This document shows, piece after piece, positions 26,488-35,615 of a stretch of DNA of 64,000 nt; the stretch's first letter is position 1; each line of letters opens with the position of its first letter. The DNA is from JACQFZ01 sp045810625. Lineage in GTDB: Bacteria > Pseudomonadota > Gammaproteobacteria > Acidiferrobacterales > Sulfurifustaceae. The notes beneath the pieces were generated by a model. It was not told where the DNA came from. It saw only the letters and a list, made by a program, of their open reading frames with translations, and searched no databases. The stretch covers positions 36,774 through 100,773 of the forward strand of contig JBJMVQ010000057.1 of the NCBI GenBank assembly GCA_045810625.1, read 5' to 3'. The translations under genes and the position numbers were made by a program.

Positions 26488-26988
26488 ATGCTACGCCAGA
26501 TCCTCCAATACCCGGATGCGCGCTTGCGCCGGACGGCAGAACCCGTGCAGGAAGTCAGCGACGAAGTTCGTACGCTGGTGAGCGACATGGCAGAGACCAT
26601 GTACAACGCACCCGGGATCGGCCTTGCCGCCATCCAGGTGGGTGTGCCCCAGCGGGTCGTCGTGATCGACCTTTCCGAGGAACGCAACCAGCTTCAGGTA
26701 TTCATCAACCCGGAGATCGTCGAACGCGAAGGGGAGCAGCTAATGGAGGAAGGCTGTCTCTCGGTTCCGGGGATCTTCGAGCCGGTGACCCGTGCCGGGC
26801 GCGTGCGCGTTCGGGCGCTCGACCGGGATGGTCGGCCCTTCGAAATGGACGCGACGGGTCTCCTCGCCACCTGCATCCAGCACGAAATCGATCATCTCGA
26901 CGGAAAGGTCTTCGTCGATTACCTGTCTCGTCTCAAGCAGCAGCGCATTCGCAAGAAACTCGAAAAGCATCAGCGGCTGGCGATGTAA
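26488..26988 (+). CDS. def: Peptide deformylase
   Basis: A 166-residue metallohydrolase that removes the N-formyl group from new proteins. All three family motifs are present: GIGLAAIQVG (motif 1), EGCLSVPG (motif 2, metal-binding Cys) and QHEIDHLDG (motif 3, HExxH). Length and motif spacing are those of type 1 bacterial Def. It is first in a plus-strand cluster with fmt, whose product adds the formyl group to initiator tRNA. Confidence 0.97.
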   Translation: MLRQILQYPDARLRRTAEPVQEVSDEVRTLVSDMAETMYNAPGIGLAAIQVGVPQRVVVIDLSEERNQLQVFINPEIVEREGEQLMEEGCLSVPGIFEPVTRAGRVRVRALDRDGRPFEMDATGLLATCIQHEIDHLDGKVFVDYLSRLKQQRIRKKLEKHQRLAM

Positions 26989-27071
26989 GCGCGCCGCTCG
27001 GTGCAGCAGCCGACGCTCCCTCCATGCCGCGCGGGCATGAAACGCCCCGTCAGCGGCCTTACACTTCGCCC

Positions 27072-28004
27072 ATGAAAATCGTGTTTGCCGGAACTCCGGC
27101 GTTTGCACTGCTGACTCTCGAACGCCTTCACCAGGCCGGTCACGATATCCTCGCTGTATATACCCAGCCGGACCGGCCGGCGGGCCGTGGCCGCAAACTG
27201 CGCGCAAGTCCCATAAAGGAATACGCGCTTGCGCACGGACTCCTGGTCCACCAGCCGGCAACACTGCGGGGAGAAGAGCCGGCGCTCGCGGCACTCGGGG
27301 CCGATGCGATGGTGGTAGTGGCGTACGGATTGCTCCTGCCGTCGTCGATTCTTTCCGTCCCGCGGCTCGGTTGCATCAACGTCCATGCGTCGCTGCTGCC
27401 GCGCTGGCGCGGTGCGGCCCCCATCGCTCGCGCGATTGAGGCCGGCGACGACGAGACTGGAATTACGATCATGCAGATGGAAAAAGGTCTCGATACCGGC
27501 CCGATTCTGGCCCAAACGCCAACGCCGATCCTGGAGACGGATACGACCGAGAGCTTGGAGCAGCGGCTCGCCGAGCTTGGCGCCGAAACCCTTCTTTCGA
27601 CGCTCGCCCGCCTTGTCGCCGGAGAGATAACTCCTCGCGCACAGGACGCGGCGCACGCTTGCTACGCGCCCAAGCTTCGAAAGGAGGAGGCGCCGCTCGA
27701 ATGGAACGAGCCGGCCGTGCGCCTGCACCGCAAGATTCGGGCACTGAATCCCTGGCCCATCGCGACGACCGTATGGCGCGGCCAGGTGCTGCGCATCTGG
27801 GAAGCAGCGACACCGATCGCAATTGCCTCCGACGACGCGGCTGCCGGAACAGTCCTTACGGCCGGTCCTCACGGGCTGCGCGTACAAACCGGCGACGGCA
27901 CGTTGGACATTCTGCGGCTCCAGTCGCCGGGCGGACGGACGCTATCGGTGCGCGAGTTCTTGAACGGAACGCCGATCGCGGCCGGCGATCGATTCGAGCG
28001 CTGA
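27072..28004 (+). CDS. fmt: Methionyl-tRNA formyltransferase
   Basis: A 310-residue enzyme formylating Met-tRNA(fMet). The N-terminal formyltransferase domain carries VFAGTPAFALLTLERL, NVHASLLPRWRGAAPI (catalytic Asn/His loop) and a downstream DDETGITIMQM segment. A C-terminal OB-like tRNA-binding domain covers about residues 205-305. I start at MKIVFAG (27072); the upstream open extension is not conserved and no strong ribosome-binding site is visible. It lies between def and rsmB. Confidence 0.96.
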   Translation: MKIVFAGTPAFALLTLERLHQAGHDILAVYTQPDRPAGRGRKLRASPIKEYALAHGLLVHQPATLRGEEPALAALGADAMVVVAYGLLLPSSILSVPRLGCINVHASLLPRWRGAAPIARAIEAGDDETGITIMQMEKGLDTGPILAQTPTPILETDTTESLEQRLAELGAETLLSTLARLVAGEITPRAQDAAHACYAPKLRKEEAPLEWNEPAVRLHRKIRALNPWPIATTVWRGQVLRIWEAATPIAIASDDAAAGTVLTAGPHGLRVQTGDGTLDILRLQSPGGRTLSVREFLNGTPIAAGDRFER

Positions 28005-28008
28005 GGTC

Positions 28009-29325
28009 ATGGACGCGGCGCATTCCAGAGCTGCCGCGGCGCGGGCAATCGCAGCACAGGTTATCGCTCGCGTGGTGCTGGAGGGGCGCTATCTCGATAC
28101 CGCGCTCGAGGAAGCGCGCGCCGGCCAGACAAACGACGCCGCAAACTTCCCGCTCGTGCAGGAACTCGCCTACGGAACGTTACGCTGGTACCACCAGCTC
28201 GCCGGGATCAGTGCATTGTTTTTGTCGCGGCCGTTCAAGCGCAAGGACACCGACGTGCACGCGTTGCTCCTCACGGGGTTTTATCAACTGCGCTACATGC
28301 GCGTCGCCGATCATGCCGCGGTGGACACGACGGTTTCCGCTGCCGAGCGGCTCAACAAGGCATGGAGTAAAGGCGTGCTGAACGCCTGTTTACGTGCGTA
28401 TCAACGCGAAACGGAGCGGGTCGACCGTGCGATCGACGCGAGCATGGAGTTGCGTTACAGCCATCCGTCCTGGCTGATCGATGCCATCTGCCGCGATTAT
28501 CCGAACGACTGGAAACGGGTGCTTGAGGCCAACAACGAACGTCCACCGATGACCCTGCGCGTGAATACGGCGCGCATCCGCCGCGACGAATATCAGGCAA
28601 CGCTCGCGGCGCGCGGCATCGCGGCACGCCCGCACGCGTCGGTCGAATCCGCGTTGGTCCTTGCCGAGCCGCTACCGGTGGAGGATCTGCCCGGCTTTGT
28701 GGCCGGCCAAGTCTCCGTGCAGGATGCGGCCGCGCAGCTCGCCGCGGTCCTGCTCGATGCAGAGCCAACCCATCGTGTCCTCGACGCGTGCGCCGCGCCC
28801 GGCGGGAAGGCGGCGCACATACTCGAACGTACGCCGGCGATCCGCGAACTGGTCGCCCTCGATGTCGATGTCGCGCGACTGGCGCGCGTTTGCGATAACT
28901 TCGCGCGCCTGGGCCTGACCGCACGTGTCGTCGCGGCGGACGCTGCGGACCCCGCCCGCTGGTGGGACGGCGTCGCCTTCGATCGCATACTGCTTGACGT
29001 GCCATGCTCGGCCACCGGGGTGATTCGGCGTCATCCCGATATCAAGGTACGGCGCCGGCACGCGGACCTCGTGCCGTTGCGAGAAACGCAGGGTCGGCTG
29101 CTCGACGCCGTGTGGCCGTGCCTCGCGCCCGGCGGTAAGCTTCTTTATGCGACCTGCTCGATACTGGACGAAGAAAACGCCGGCCAAGTCAACGCCTTCT
29201 TGCGCCGCCATGCCGACGCCGCTCTCGAGCGAGTACGGCTTCCAACCGAGCGCCCGGGCGGCCAAATCCTTCCGGGGCAAGACGAAATGGACGGTTTTTA
29301 TTATGCCTGTGTGCGTAAACGCTGA
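28009..29325 (+). CDS. rsmB: 16S rRNA (cytosine-967-C5)-methyltransferase
   Basis: A 438-residue SAM-dependent methyltransferase modifying C967 of 16S rRNA. An N-terminal NusB-like RNA-binding domain (about residues 1-140) precedes the Rossmann core with the SAM loop DACAAPGGKAAHIL. The two catalytic cysteines are in LLDVPCSATGVIRRHPD and LYATCSILDEEN. It starts 4 bases after the fmt stop, so the two are tightly coupled. The final 23 bases overlap the next gene. Confidence 0.96.
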   Translation: MDAAHSRAAAARAIAAQVIARVVLEGRYLDTALEEARAGQTNDAANFPLVQELAYGTLRWYHQLAGISALFLSRPFKRKDTDVHALLLTGFYQLRYMRVADHAAVDTTVSAAERLNKAWSKGVLNACLRAYQRETERVDRAIDASMELRYSHPSWLIDAICRDYPNDWKRVLEANNERPPMTLRVNTARIRRDEYQATLAARGIAARPHASVESALVLAEPLPVEDLPGFVAGQVSVQDAAAQLAAVLLDAEPTHRVLDACAAPGGKAAHILERTPAIRELVALDVDVARLARVCDNFARLGLTARVVAADAADPARWWDGVAFDRILLDVPCSATGVIRRHPDIKVRRRHADLVPLRETQGRLLDAVWPCLAPGGKLLYATCSILDEENAGQVNAFLRRHADAALERVRLPTERPGGQILPGQDEMDGFYYACVRKR

Positions 29326-29905
29326 GCCGCTCGGCCGCCGCTGGTTCGGCGTACTCTTATATATGATGGCGTTGGGTCTTTGCGGCGTCGTCCCTGCGGT
29401 AACTTATGCGTCCGGCTTCAAAGTAAGCTCGGTGCAGGCGCGCTTGACCGGCCCGGCGCTACAGCTTTCCGGCAACGTGGAGCTTGGGTTAACGCCGGAA
29501 GTGGAGGAGGCGATCGGCACCGGTATTCCGATCAAACTCGTCTTTGACGTTCGACTGTACCGCGCACGGCCGTTTCTTTGGGATACAAAGATGGCGAGTT
29601 GGAAGTTCAGCCGCGAGCTGCGCTATCACGCGCTGGCCGGGCAGTACCTGATCAACGCAAGCGCGGATGCGCCGGTAGCGCGCGAAAGTTTCGCCACGCT
29701 CGGCGACGCGCTGGCGCAGCTCGGGACGCTCGATGGTCTCACGTTCGTCGCGACCACGTCGCTCCCGCGCGACGCTGATTATGAGGTGCGCGTGCGCGCG
29801 TCGCTCGACGTCGAAGCGCTCCCAGCGCTGCTGCGCCCGGTGGCTTACACCTCGCGCGCGTGGGATCTGAACAGCGGCTGGACGACCTGGAGCGTACAGC
29901 GGTGA
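29303..29905 (+). CDS. DUF4390 domain protein
   Basis: A 200-residue protein with an N-terminal signal or anchor (about residues 12-35, ending YASGF) and a beta-rich region matching the DUF4390 family: FKVSSVQARLTGPALQLSGN at the start and SRAWDLNSGWTTW at the end. The start is placed at the ATG at 29303, overlapping rsmB; a second Met at the hydrophobic stretch is possible. The gene is repeatedly found directly before ntrY in beta- and some gammaproteobacteria, and here its stop overlaps the ntrY start. Function is unknown; export to the periplasm is inferred. Confidence 0.82.
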   Translation: MPVCVNAEPLGRRWFGVLLYMMALGLCGVVPAVTYASGFKVSSVQARLTGPALQLSGNVELGLTPEVEEAIGTGIPIKLVFDVRLYRARPFLWDTKMASWKFSRELRYHALAGQYLINASADAPVARESFATLGDALAQLGTLDGLTFVATTSLPRDADYEVRVRASLDVEALPALLRPVAYTSRAWDLNSGWTTWSVQR

Positions 29906-32196
29906 AGAACTACTTCACCGGCATCGTACCGCTCATGGCGCTCTCGGTGCTGCTCGTGGCGTCGCTCTTCATGATGAGCGCAGCGGCGCAGAACTCGGCC
30001 ACGTTCGGCCGAATGTATTCCTTGCTCCTCATCGTCAACATCCTCGGCATCGCCACGCTGCTGGCACTGATCGTGGTCAACCTGTACTCCCTGGTGCGGC
30101 AGTATCGCGCACGCGTCATGGGTTCACGATTGACGTTGCGACTGCTGGCGATGTTCATCGCCCTCGCGGTCGTACCGGTCGCGGTCGTTTTCTTTTTCTC
30201 GATCCAGACGCTGAATCGCGGCATCGACACTTGGTTCGACGTCAAGATCGAGCAAGCGCTGAACGACGCGTTGCTGCTCGGCCGGACTTCGCTCGACGCC
30301 CTCAAGCAGGAATTGGTCAAGACGGCGAATGAAATGGCGACGGAGCTCGAAGCAAGCACGGAGCGAACCGTGCTGCCGACGCTGAACTATCTGCGCGAGG
30401 TGCACGCCATTGGCGAGCTGACGCTGTTGTCGCAGGACGGCCGCATCATCGCCTCGAGCAGTCAGGAGGGCCCCGAAAGCGGTACGCTGCTGCCGGACCG
30501 CCCGGGCGACGAAATTCTCGCCCGCATTCGACAAGGGCAAAGCTACGCGAACCTCGATGCAACGCCGCGCGCCGGCCTGCGTCTGCGCGTGGTCGTGCCG
30601 GTCTATTCGCGCGACGTCGGCGCGCCGATCCGCATTCTGCAAGTGTTGCAGCCGCTGCCATCGCGTTACGCGAAGCTCGGCGAAAGCGTGCAAACGGCGT
30701 ACGCCGAGTACGAAAAGCTCGTGTATTTGCGCACGCCGCTCAAGTTCAGCTTCACGCTGACGCTGTCGCTGGTCGCGCTCCTCACCATGCTGATCGCGCT
30801 ATGGGCCGCGATTTTTTCCGCGCGCCGCCTGGTCGCGCCGATTCGTGAGCTCGCCGAAGGAACACGCGCGGTCGCGCTCGGCGACTACAGGAAGCGGATC
30901 CCGGTACCGAGCCACGACGAGATCGGAATCTTGGTGGAATCGTTCAACGAGATGACGCGCCAGATCGCGCGGGCGCAATCGCAAACCAAGCGCAGCCAGC
31001 GCGAGGCCGAGATGCAGCGCACGTATCTCGAGACGGTCCTCACGCATTTGTCCTCGGGCGTGCTGTCGTTCGATCACCGGCACCTACTGCGCACGCACAA
31101 CGCCTCGGCGGCGCAGATTCTGGGCATCGATATCGGGGCAGCGAGCGCGCGCTCGCTCGACTGGCTCGCAGAGGTCCACCCGCACTTGGTGCCGTTTACC
31201 GACGCCATCAAGAATGCGGTGCGCGCCAGCAACCGCGAATGGCGCACCGAGATCGTATTGACGCTGCAGACCGGTGTTCGCCGCACGCTCATGCTGAGCG
31301 GCACCTTGCTGCCGGGACTCAAGGGGCGCTACAGCGGGTACGTCGTCGTGTTCGACGACGTCACCAACCTCGTGCAGGCACAACGCGCCGCGGCATGGGG
31401 CGAGGTGGCGCGGCGTATGGCCCATGAGATCAAAAATCCGTTGACGCCCATTCAGCTCTCGGCCGAGCGCATCCGGCACAAATACCTCTCGGGCCTCCCG
31501 GAGGAGGAGCGGCCGACGCTCGACCGCGCCACGAATACGATTGTCGAGCAGGTTGAATCGTTGAAGTCGCTCGTGAACGCCTTCGCGGAATACGCGCGCC
31601 CGGCGCAGATCGCGCCGAAGCCGATCGATCTCAACGACCTGATTCGCGACGTCATCGAGCTGTATAGGGCAGAGCGTGGTCCGGCGAGTGCGGACACCGT
31701 CCCGCTACGCGGCGAGGGCGGCGGCGCGGGTAACGTGAAGCTCAAGCTCGATCTCGCCGCGGACCTTCCTGCGATCGTCGCCGATCCCGGGCGCCTGCGA
31801 CAGGTTTTGCACAACCTGCTGCTGAACGCGCGCGATGCCTTGGTGCAGCAGGCGAAGCCGACGATCCGCATCGCCACGCGAGCGCTGACCGAGGGCGAGC
31901 AGCCTTACGTCGAGTTGAGTGTCTGCGACAATGGGCCCGGATTTCCCCCCAACCTCATGGATCGGTTGTTCGAACCGTATGTCACGAGCAAGACGAAAGG
32001 CACGGGTCTCGGTCTCGCCATTGTCAAACGAATCGTAGAAGAACATAGCGGCAACATCGTGGCGGAAAATCTTCCGGGCGGCGGCGCCGGTGTCACCATA
32101 CGGCTTCCCGTCGGCAGCGCGTTGCCGAAAGCCGGCGGCGCCGTCGACGTTGCGACGTTGCATCAGCGGCGCGTGCAAGGAGATAAAGGCGCATGA
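29902..32196 (+). CDS. ntrY: Sensor histidine kinase NtrY
   Basis: A 764-residue membrane histidine kinase. N-terminal membrane segments (about residues 3-95) and a periplasmic sensing region precede a further membrane helix near residues 280-310, a HAMP domain (ARRLVAPIRELAEG), a PAS-like domain, the dimerisation/phosphoacceptor box with H508 in MAHEIKNPLTP, and an ATPase domain with CDNGPGFPP and GTGLGLAIVKRIVEEH. The GTG at 29902 overlaps the DUF4390 stop as GTGA, with GGAG 9 bases upstream. It is paired with NtrX. The stimulus cannot be read from the sequence; nitrogen, redox and envelope roles are described for relatives. Confidence 0.93.
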   Translation: MKNYFTGIVPLMALSVLLVASLFMMSAAAQNSATFGRMYSLLLIVNILGIATLLALIVVNLYSLVRQYRARVMGSRLTLRLLAMFIALAVVPVAVVFFFSIQTLNRGIDTWFDVKIEQALNDALLLGRTSLDALKQELVKTANEMATELEASTERTVLPTLNYLREVHAIGELTLLSQDGRIIASSSQEGPESGTLLPDRPGDEILARIRQGQSYANLDATPRAGLRLRVVVPVYSRDVGAPIRILQVLQPLPSRYAKLGESVQTAYAEYEKLVYLRTPLKFSFTLTLSLVALLTMLIALWAAIFSARRLVAPIRELAEGTRAVALGDYRKRIPVPSHDEIGILVESFNEMTRQIARAQSQTKRSQREAEMQRTYLETVLTHLSSGVLSFDHRHLLRTHNASAAQILGIDIGAASARSLDWLAEVHPHLVPFTDAIKNAVRASNREWRTEIVLTLQTGVRRTLMLSGTLLPGLKGRYSGYVVVFDDVTNLVQAQRAAAWGEVARRMAHEIKNPLTPIQLSAERIRHKYLSGLPEEERPTLDRATNTIVEQVESLKSLVNAFAEYARPAQIAPKPIDLNDLIRDVIELYRAERGPASADTVPLRGEGGGAGNVKLKLDLAADLPAIVADPGRLRQVLHNLLLNARDALVQQAKPTIRIATRALTEGEQPYVELSVCDNGPGFPPNLMDRLFEPYVTSKTKGTGLGLAIVKRIVEEHSGNIVAENLPGGGAGVTIRLPVGSALPKAGGAVDVATLHQRRVQGDKGA

Positions 32197-33557
32197 GTGA
32201 CGGCTATATCCTCATCGTCGATGACGAGCCGGAGATCCGGCGACTCGTCAAGGAAATTCTCGAAGACGAGCGCTACCGCGTGACGACCGCGGAAAATGCA
32301 GAGGAAGGGCGCGAGCTCTACCGCAAGCAGCGACCGGATCTCGTGCTGCTCGACATTTGGATGCCGGGCACCGATGGCATCACGCTTCTGAAAGAGTGGT
32401 GCTCGGGCGGGCGGCCCGAAGTGCCGGTGGTCATGATGTCCGGCCACGGCACCGTCGAAACGGCGGTCGAGGCGACGCGATTCGGCGCCTATGACTTCAT
32501 CGAGAAACCGGTATCGATGGGTAAGTTGCTGATCACCGTCGACCGCGCGCTTGCCGCCGAGCGTTTACGGCGCGAGAACCTCCGGCTGAGACACGCGGCG
32601 GAGCCGGATGTCTTTCTCGTCGGCAAGAGCCGCGTCATGCAACAGTTGCGCGAGGACTTGCAGCGTGTCGCCGCGACCGACACCTGGGTGCTGATACTCG
32701 GGGAGCCGGGGAGCGGGCGGATCACCGCAGCACGCTATCTGCACTATCAGAGCCCGCGTCGCGATCAGCCGCTGGTCGAAGTGAGCCTCGGCGCGGTCGC
32801 GCCGGTGAATGTCGCGATCAAACTTTTCGGCTCCGATCAGAGCGGTGCCCAAACGGCGGGAAGTTTTGAACAAGCGGCCGACGGAACTCTCCTGTTGAAC
32901 GATATCGGCGACCTCGCGCCCGCGACACAGCTGCAACTCTTGCACGCGCTGCAGGAACGCCACTTCATGCGCGTAGGAGGCCGCGAGCGGCTGCCCATGC
33001 GCGCGCGCATTATTGCCGTCAGCGAACCTTCGCTTCCGGACGCGGTTGCCGAAGGGCGCTTTCGCGAAGATCTGTACTATCGGTTGAACGTCGTGCCGCT
33101 GCGCGTACCGCCGCTGCGGGAGCATCGCGAGGATGTCCCGGATCTCGTGACGATCTACCTCGATTGGCTGATCGACAACGAGCGCCTGGCCTACCGCCGC
33201 TTCACCATCGGCGCCCTCAACGCGCTCCGCAACTATCCGTGGCCGGGAAATATCCGCGAGCTGATGAACGTCGTGCAGCGCCTCCTCATTCTCAACCGCG
33301 GCGACGAAATCACCGAAGTGGAGGTGGAACAGGCGCTCGGCAGCCGCCAGCGGACGGCGGAAAGTCTGCCGCACGCGCTGTTCGGGCTGCCGCTGCGCAG
33401 CGCGCGCGATCAGTTCGAGAAGGCTTACCTCGAGCATCATCTCGCGCGCACCGGCGGCAACGTCGCGGAAGTGGCGCGTCTCTCCGAAATGGAGCGCACA
33501 CATCTCTACCGCAAGCTGAAGAACCTCGGCATCAACCCGAAGACGATCAAGGAATAG
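32193..33557 (+). CDS. ntrX: NtrX-type response regulator with degenerate AAA+ domain
   Basis: A 454-residue regulator. Receiver domain (residues 4-120) with the phosphorylation site D54 in LLDIWMPGTDG; central AAA+ domain; C-terminal Fis-type helix-turn-helix (GGNVAEVARLSEMERTHLYRKLK). The central domain looks inactive: Walker A reads GEPGSGRI (170-177, R where K is essential and I where T/S is usual), Walker B reads LLLNDIG (233-239, ND in place of DE), and the GAFTGA sigma-54 loop is replaced by SGAQTAG (217-223). The arginine-finger-side segment FREDLYYRLNVVPL is kept. It probably binds DNA without acting as a sigma-54 ATPase. It overlaps ntrY by 4 bases. Confidence 0.92.
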   Translation: MSDGYILIVDDEPEIRRLVKEILEDERYRVTTAENAEEGRELYRKQRPDLVLLDIWMPGTDGITLLKEWCSGGRPEVPVVMMSGHGTVETAVEATRFGAYDFIEKPVSMGKLLITVDRALAAERLRRENLRLRHAAEPDVFLVGKSRVMQQLREDLQRVAATDTWVLILGEPGSGRITAARYLHYQSPRRDQPLVEVSLGAVAPVNVAIKLFGSDQSGAQTAGSFEQAADGTLLLNDIGDLAPATQLQLLHALQERHFMRVGGRERLPMRARIIAVSEPSLPDAVAEGRFREDLYYRLNVVPLRVPPLREHREDVPDLVTIYLDWLIDNERLAYRRFTIGALNALRNYPWPGNIRELMNVVQRLLILNRGDEITEVEVEQALGSRQRTAESLPHALFGLPLRSARDQFEKAYLEHHLARTGGNVAEVARLSEMERTHLYRKLKNLGINPKTIKE

Positions 33558-33613
33558 GCGCCACCGAGGCAGGCGCGGTGCGCGGCGGAAACGCCGGCTG
33601 CCATATTGGCACC

Positions 33614-34531
33614 CTAATAAAACTTCGGCTCGCCGACCGGGCGCGTCTTGAATCGTTTGTGCAACCAGAAATATTGCTCGCGGTGTTCGAGCACCGCCTG
33701 CTCGATCTCGTGGTTCATACGCGTCGCGTCCGCGGCATCGTCGCCGCTCGGAAATCCGGCAAGCGGCGGCCGAAACACGATCTCATAGCCGCGTCCCCAC
33801 GAACGTTGGTAGGTGATGCACGGAATCACGACGGCACCGGTCATGCGCGCGAGGCGCGCCAGCGCCGTGAACGTCGCCGCAGGAATGCCGAAGAACGGAG
33901 CGAACACGGAGTGACGCCGGCCGGCATCCTGATCGGGCAAATAGTAGAGCGGGGTACCGGCTTTCACCGCGCGCACCAGCGACGTGAACGGCTGGTTGTG
34001 CTCGATGAGGCGCGCGCCAAAGCGAAGGCGTGCGCGTAGCATTAGGCGGCGCACGAGCTCGTTGTCAGGATGGCGGAACACGGAGACAAGCGGCCCATCG
34101 AGTGACAGTCGCACGCCGCCCATCTCCAGTCCGAGGAAATGTGGGGCGAACAGTATGACGTTGCGGCCGCTTAGCCGTGCTTCTTCGTAATAGTGCCGAT
34201 CGCGAAACCGCACCAGCCGGGAGACGCGACGCCGCCCGGCCCACCATGCGATCGCGACGTCGAGCAGCGTTTGGCCGAACGCGCGGAAATGCCGGCGTAC
34301 GAGCTGGCGCACCTGCCGGGGTGATAGGTTCGGAAAGCAGCGCGCCAAGTTGAGATATGCAACGCGCCGGCGGGGCGCATGCAGCGCGTACAGCAAGAGA
34401 CCGATTCCGTTGCCGAGCAGGGCGAGCAGCGGGAGGGGCAAGAACGCGAGCAAGCGCAGAAGGCCGACGCCGAACCAGCTCGGCCAGTAGCGCGGATGCA
34501 AAGCAAGGAAACGCTGCTCGCGGTTATCCAT
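33614..34531 (-). CDS. LpxL/LpxM-family lysophospholipid acyltransferase
   Basis: A 305-residue inner-membrane acyltransferase of the HtrB/MsbB (lipid A late acylation) family. An N-terminal membrane helix (about residues 20-50) precedes the catalytic HX4E motif, H131-FLGL-E136. The conserved segments PDQDAG, VFAPFFGIPA and EQYFWLHKRFKTRP follow. It would transfer an acyl chain to a lipid A precursor at the membrane. It is the second of two tandem paralogues; its start overlaps the stop of the upstream one by 8 bases. LpxL versus LpxM cannot be decided. Confidence 0.88.
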   Translation of the reverse strand: MDNREQRFLALHPRYWPSWFGVGLLRLLAFLPLPLLALLGNGIGLLLYALHAPRRRVAYLNLARCFPNLSPRQVRQLVRRHFRAFGQTLLDVAIAWWAGRRRVSRLVRFRDRHYYEEARLSGRNVILFAPHFLGLEMGGVRLSLDGPLVSVFRHPDNELVRRLMLRARLRFGARLIEHNQPFTSLVRAVKAGTPLYYLPDQDAGRRHSVFAPFFGIPAATFTALARLARMTGAVVIPCITYQRSWGRGYEIVFRPPLAGFPSGDDAADATRMNHEIEQAVLEHREQYFWLHKRFKTRPVGEPKFY

Positions 34532-35441
34532 AAGGAGACGGACCGTGCGGGCGAGTCTTGAACAGCTTGAACGTCCACATGTACTGCTCCGGCATCGCGC
34601 GGATGCCGTCCTCCAATGCGGCGTTCATTCGCGCGGCGTCATCAACCCGATCGCCCGTCGGGAAATTCGCCAGCGGCGGACAAAGGCGCACTTCATAACC
34701 GCGGCCGCGCGGCAGTAGGCGCGTAAAGCACGGGATGACGTCGGCGTTCGCGCGTTCGGCCAGCCGGCCGAGTGTAGGAAGTGTCGCGGTCGGAACGCCG
34801 AAGAAGGGCGCGAACACGGAGCGTTGAGGCCCAAAGTCTTCGTCGGGTAAATAGTAAAAGATCATTCCATCGTCCAACGCGCGGAGCACCGGCCGCAGTC
34901 CCTGATTGCGCGCGATCAGTGGCGCGCCATAACGCGCGCGCGCGCGTTCGAGCATCCAATTGATATTCCGGCTGCGCTGCGGCTTGAACATCGAGAATAC
35001 GGTTTCGTGGCGTGAAACGATGATTCCGCCGACGTTCATCCCGACGCAGTGAGGCGCAAGCAAAATGACCCGCCGACCGCGCGCGTGCGCCGCACGCAAA
35101 TTTTCGAGTCCCGTCACGCTGATCTTCGACTCAAACCGTCGATTCGAAGCCCAGACGAGAAACACGATGTCCATATAGCTTTGGCCCATCACTCGGAAAT
35201 GCTGTCGCAGCAACCGAGCTTTGCGCTGCTCGGTCCACTCGGGGAAGCACATCCCCAGATTGATGCCCGCGATGCGTCGTCGCTTCGAATTCAACCGGTA
35301 GATCAGATCGCCAAGCAGGCAACCGAGCACACGCAGCACCCTCAATGGCAACAGTGCGAGCAGGCGTAGCGGCAGCAGCGACGCGGGTATTTGCGACGGG
35401 ACTCCGGAGACGCGAGCCGCGCGAGTGTTCGAGTTCGACAC
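34524..35441 (-). CDS. LpxL/LpxM-family acyltransferase with HX4N motif
   Basis: A 305-residue paralogue of the next gene, collinear with it along its whole length. At the catalytic position it reads H131-CVGM-N136, so the acidic residue of HX4D/E is replaced by Asn. Other family segments are intact: PDEDFG, VFAPFFGVPTATLP and EQYMWTFKLFKTRP. It could be a low-activity enzyme, an enzyme using another acid, or a non-catalytic partner of the downstream paralogue. A -10 (TATAAT on the minus strand, 35483-35488) lies about 42 bases upstream. Confidence 0.86.
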   Translation of the reverse strand: MSNSNTRAARVSGVPSQIPASLLPLRLLALLPLRVLRVLGCLLGDLIYRLNSKRRRIAGINLGMCFPEWTEQRKARLLRQHFRVMGQSYMDIVFLVWASNRRFESKISVTGLENLRAAHARGRRVILLAPHCVGMNVGGIIVSRHETVFSMFKPQRSRNINWMLERARARYGAPLIARNQGLRPVLRALDDGMIFYYLPDEDFGPQRSVFAPFFGVPTATLPTLGRLAERANADVIPCFTRLLPRGRGYEVRLCPPLANFPTGDRVDDAARMNAALEDGIRAMPEQYMWTFKLFKTRPHGPSPYG

Positions 35442-35482
35442 GACGATCTATATCGGCGGGGAATAAGAACGAAACCAGACGA

Positions 35483-35488
35483 ATTATA
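35483..35488 (-). promoter_or_regulatory. -10 element for the acyltransferase pair
   Basis: Consensus TATAAT on the minus strand, 42 bases upstream of the first acyltransferase start, in the divergent region with metK. The -35 region is weak. Confidence 0.4.
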
Positions 35489-35615
35489 GCGGCTTCCTGC
35501 ACGTTAGAACGCACGTCATGTCGAAACCCGGAATGATTTGCTAATGTAAACGCCCATCGGTTCTTGTTAGACTCCATCGGCTCACCGGCTCATCTTTCTA
35601 GGGAGTACGCCAATA

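Noticed and set aside
33558..33613. CACCG/CGGTG hairpin between ntrX and the convergent acyltransferase gene
   Set aside because: Short, bulged and without a T run on either strand; not enough to call a terminator.
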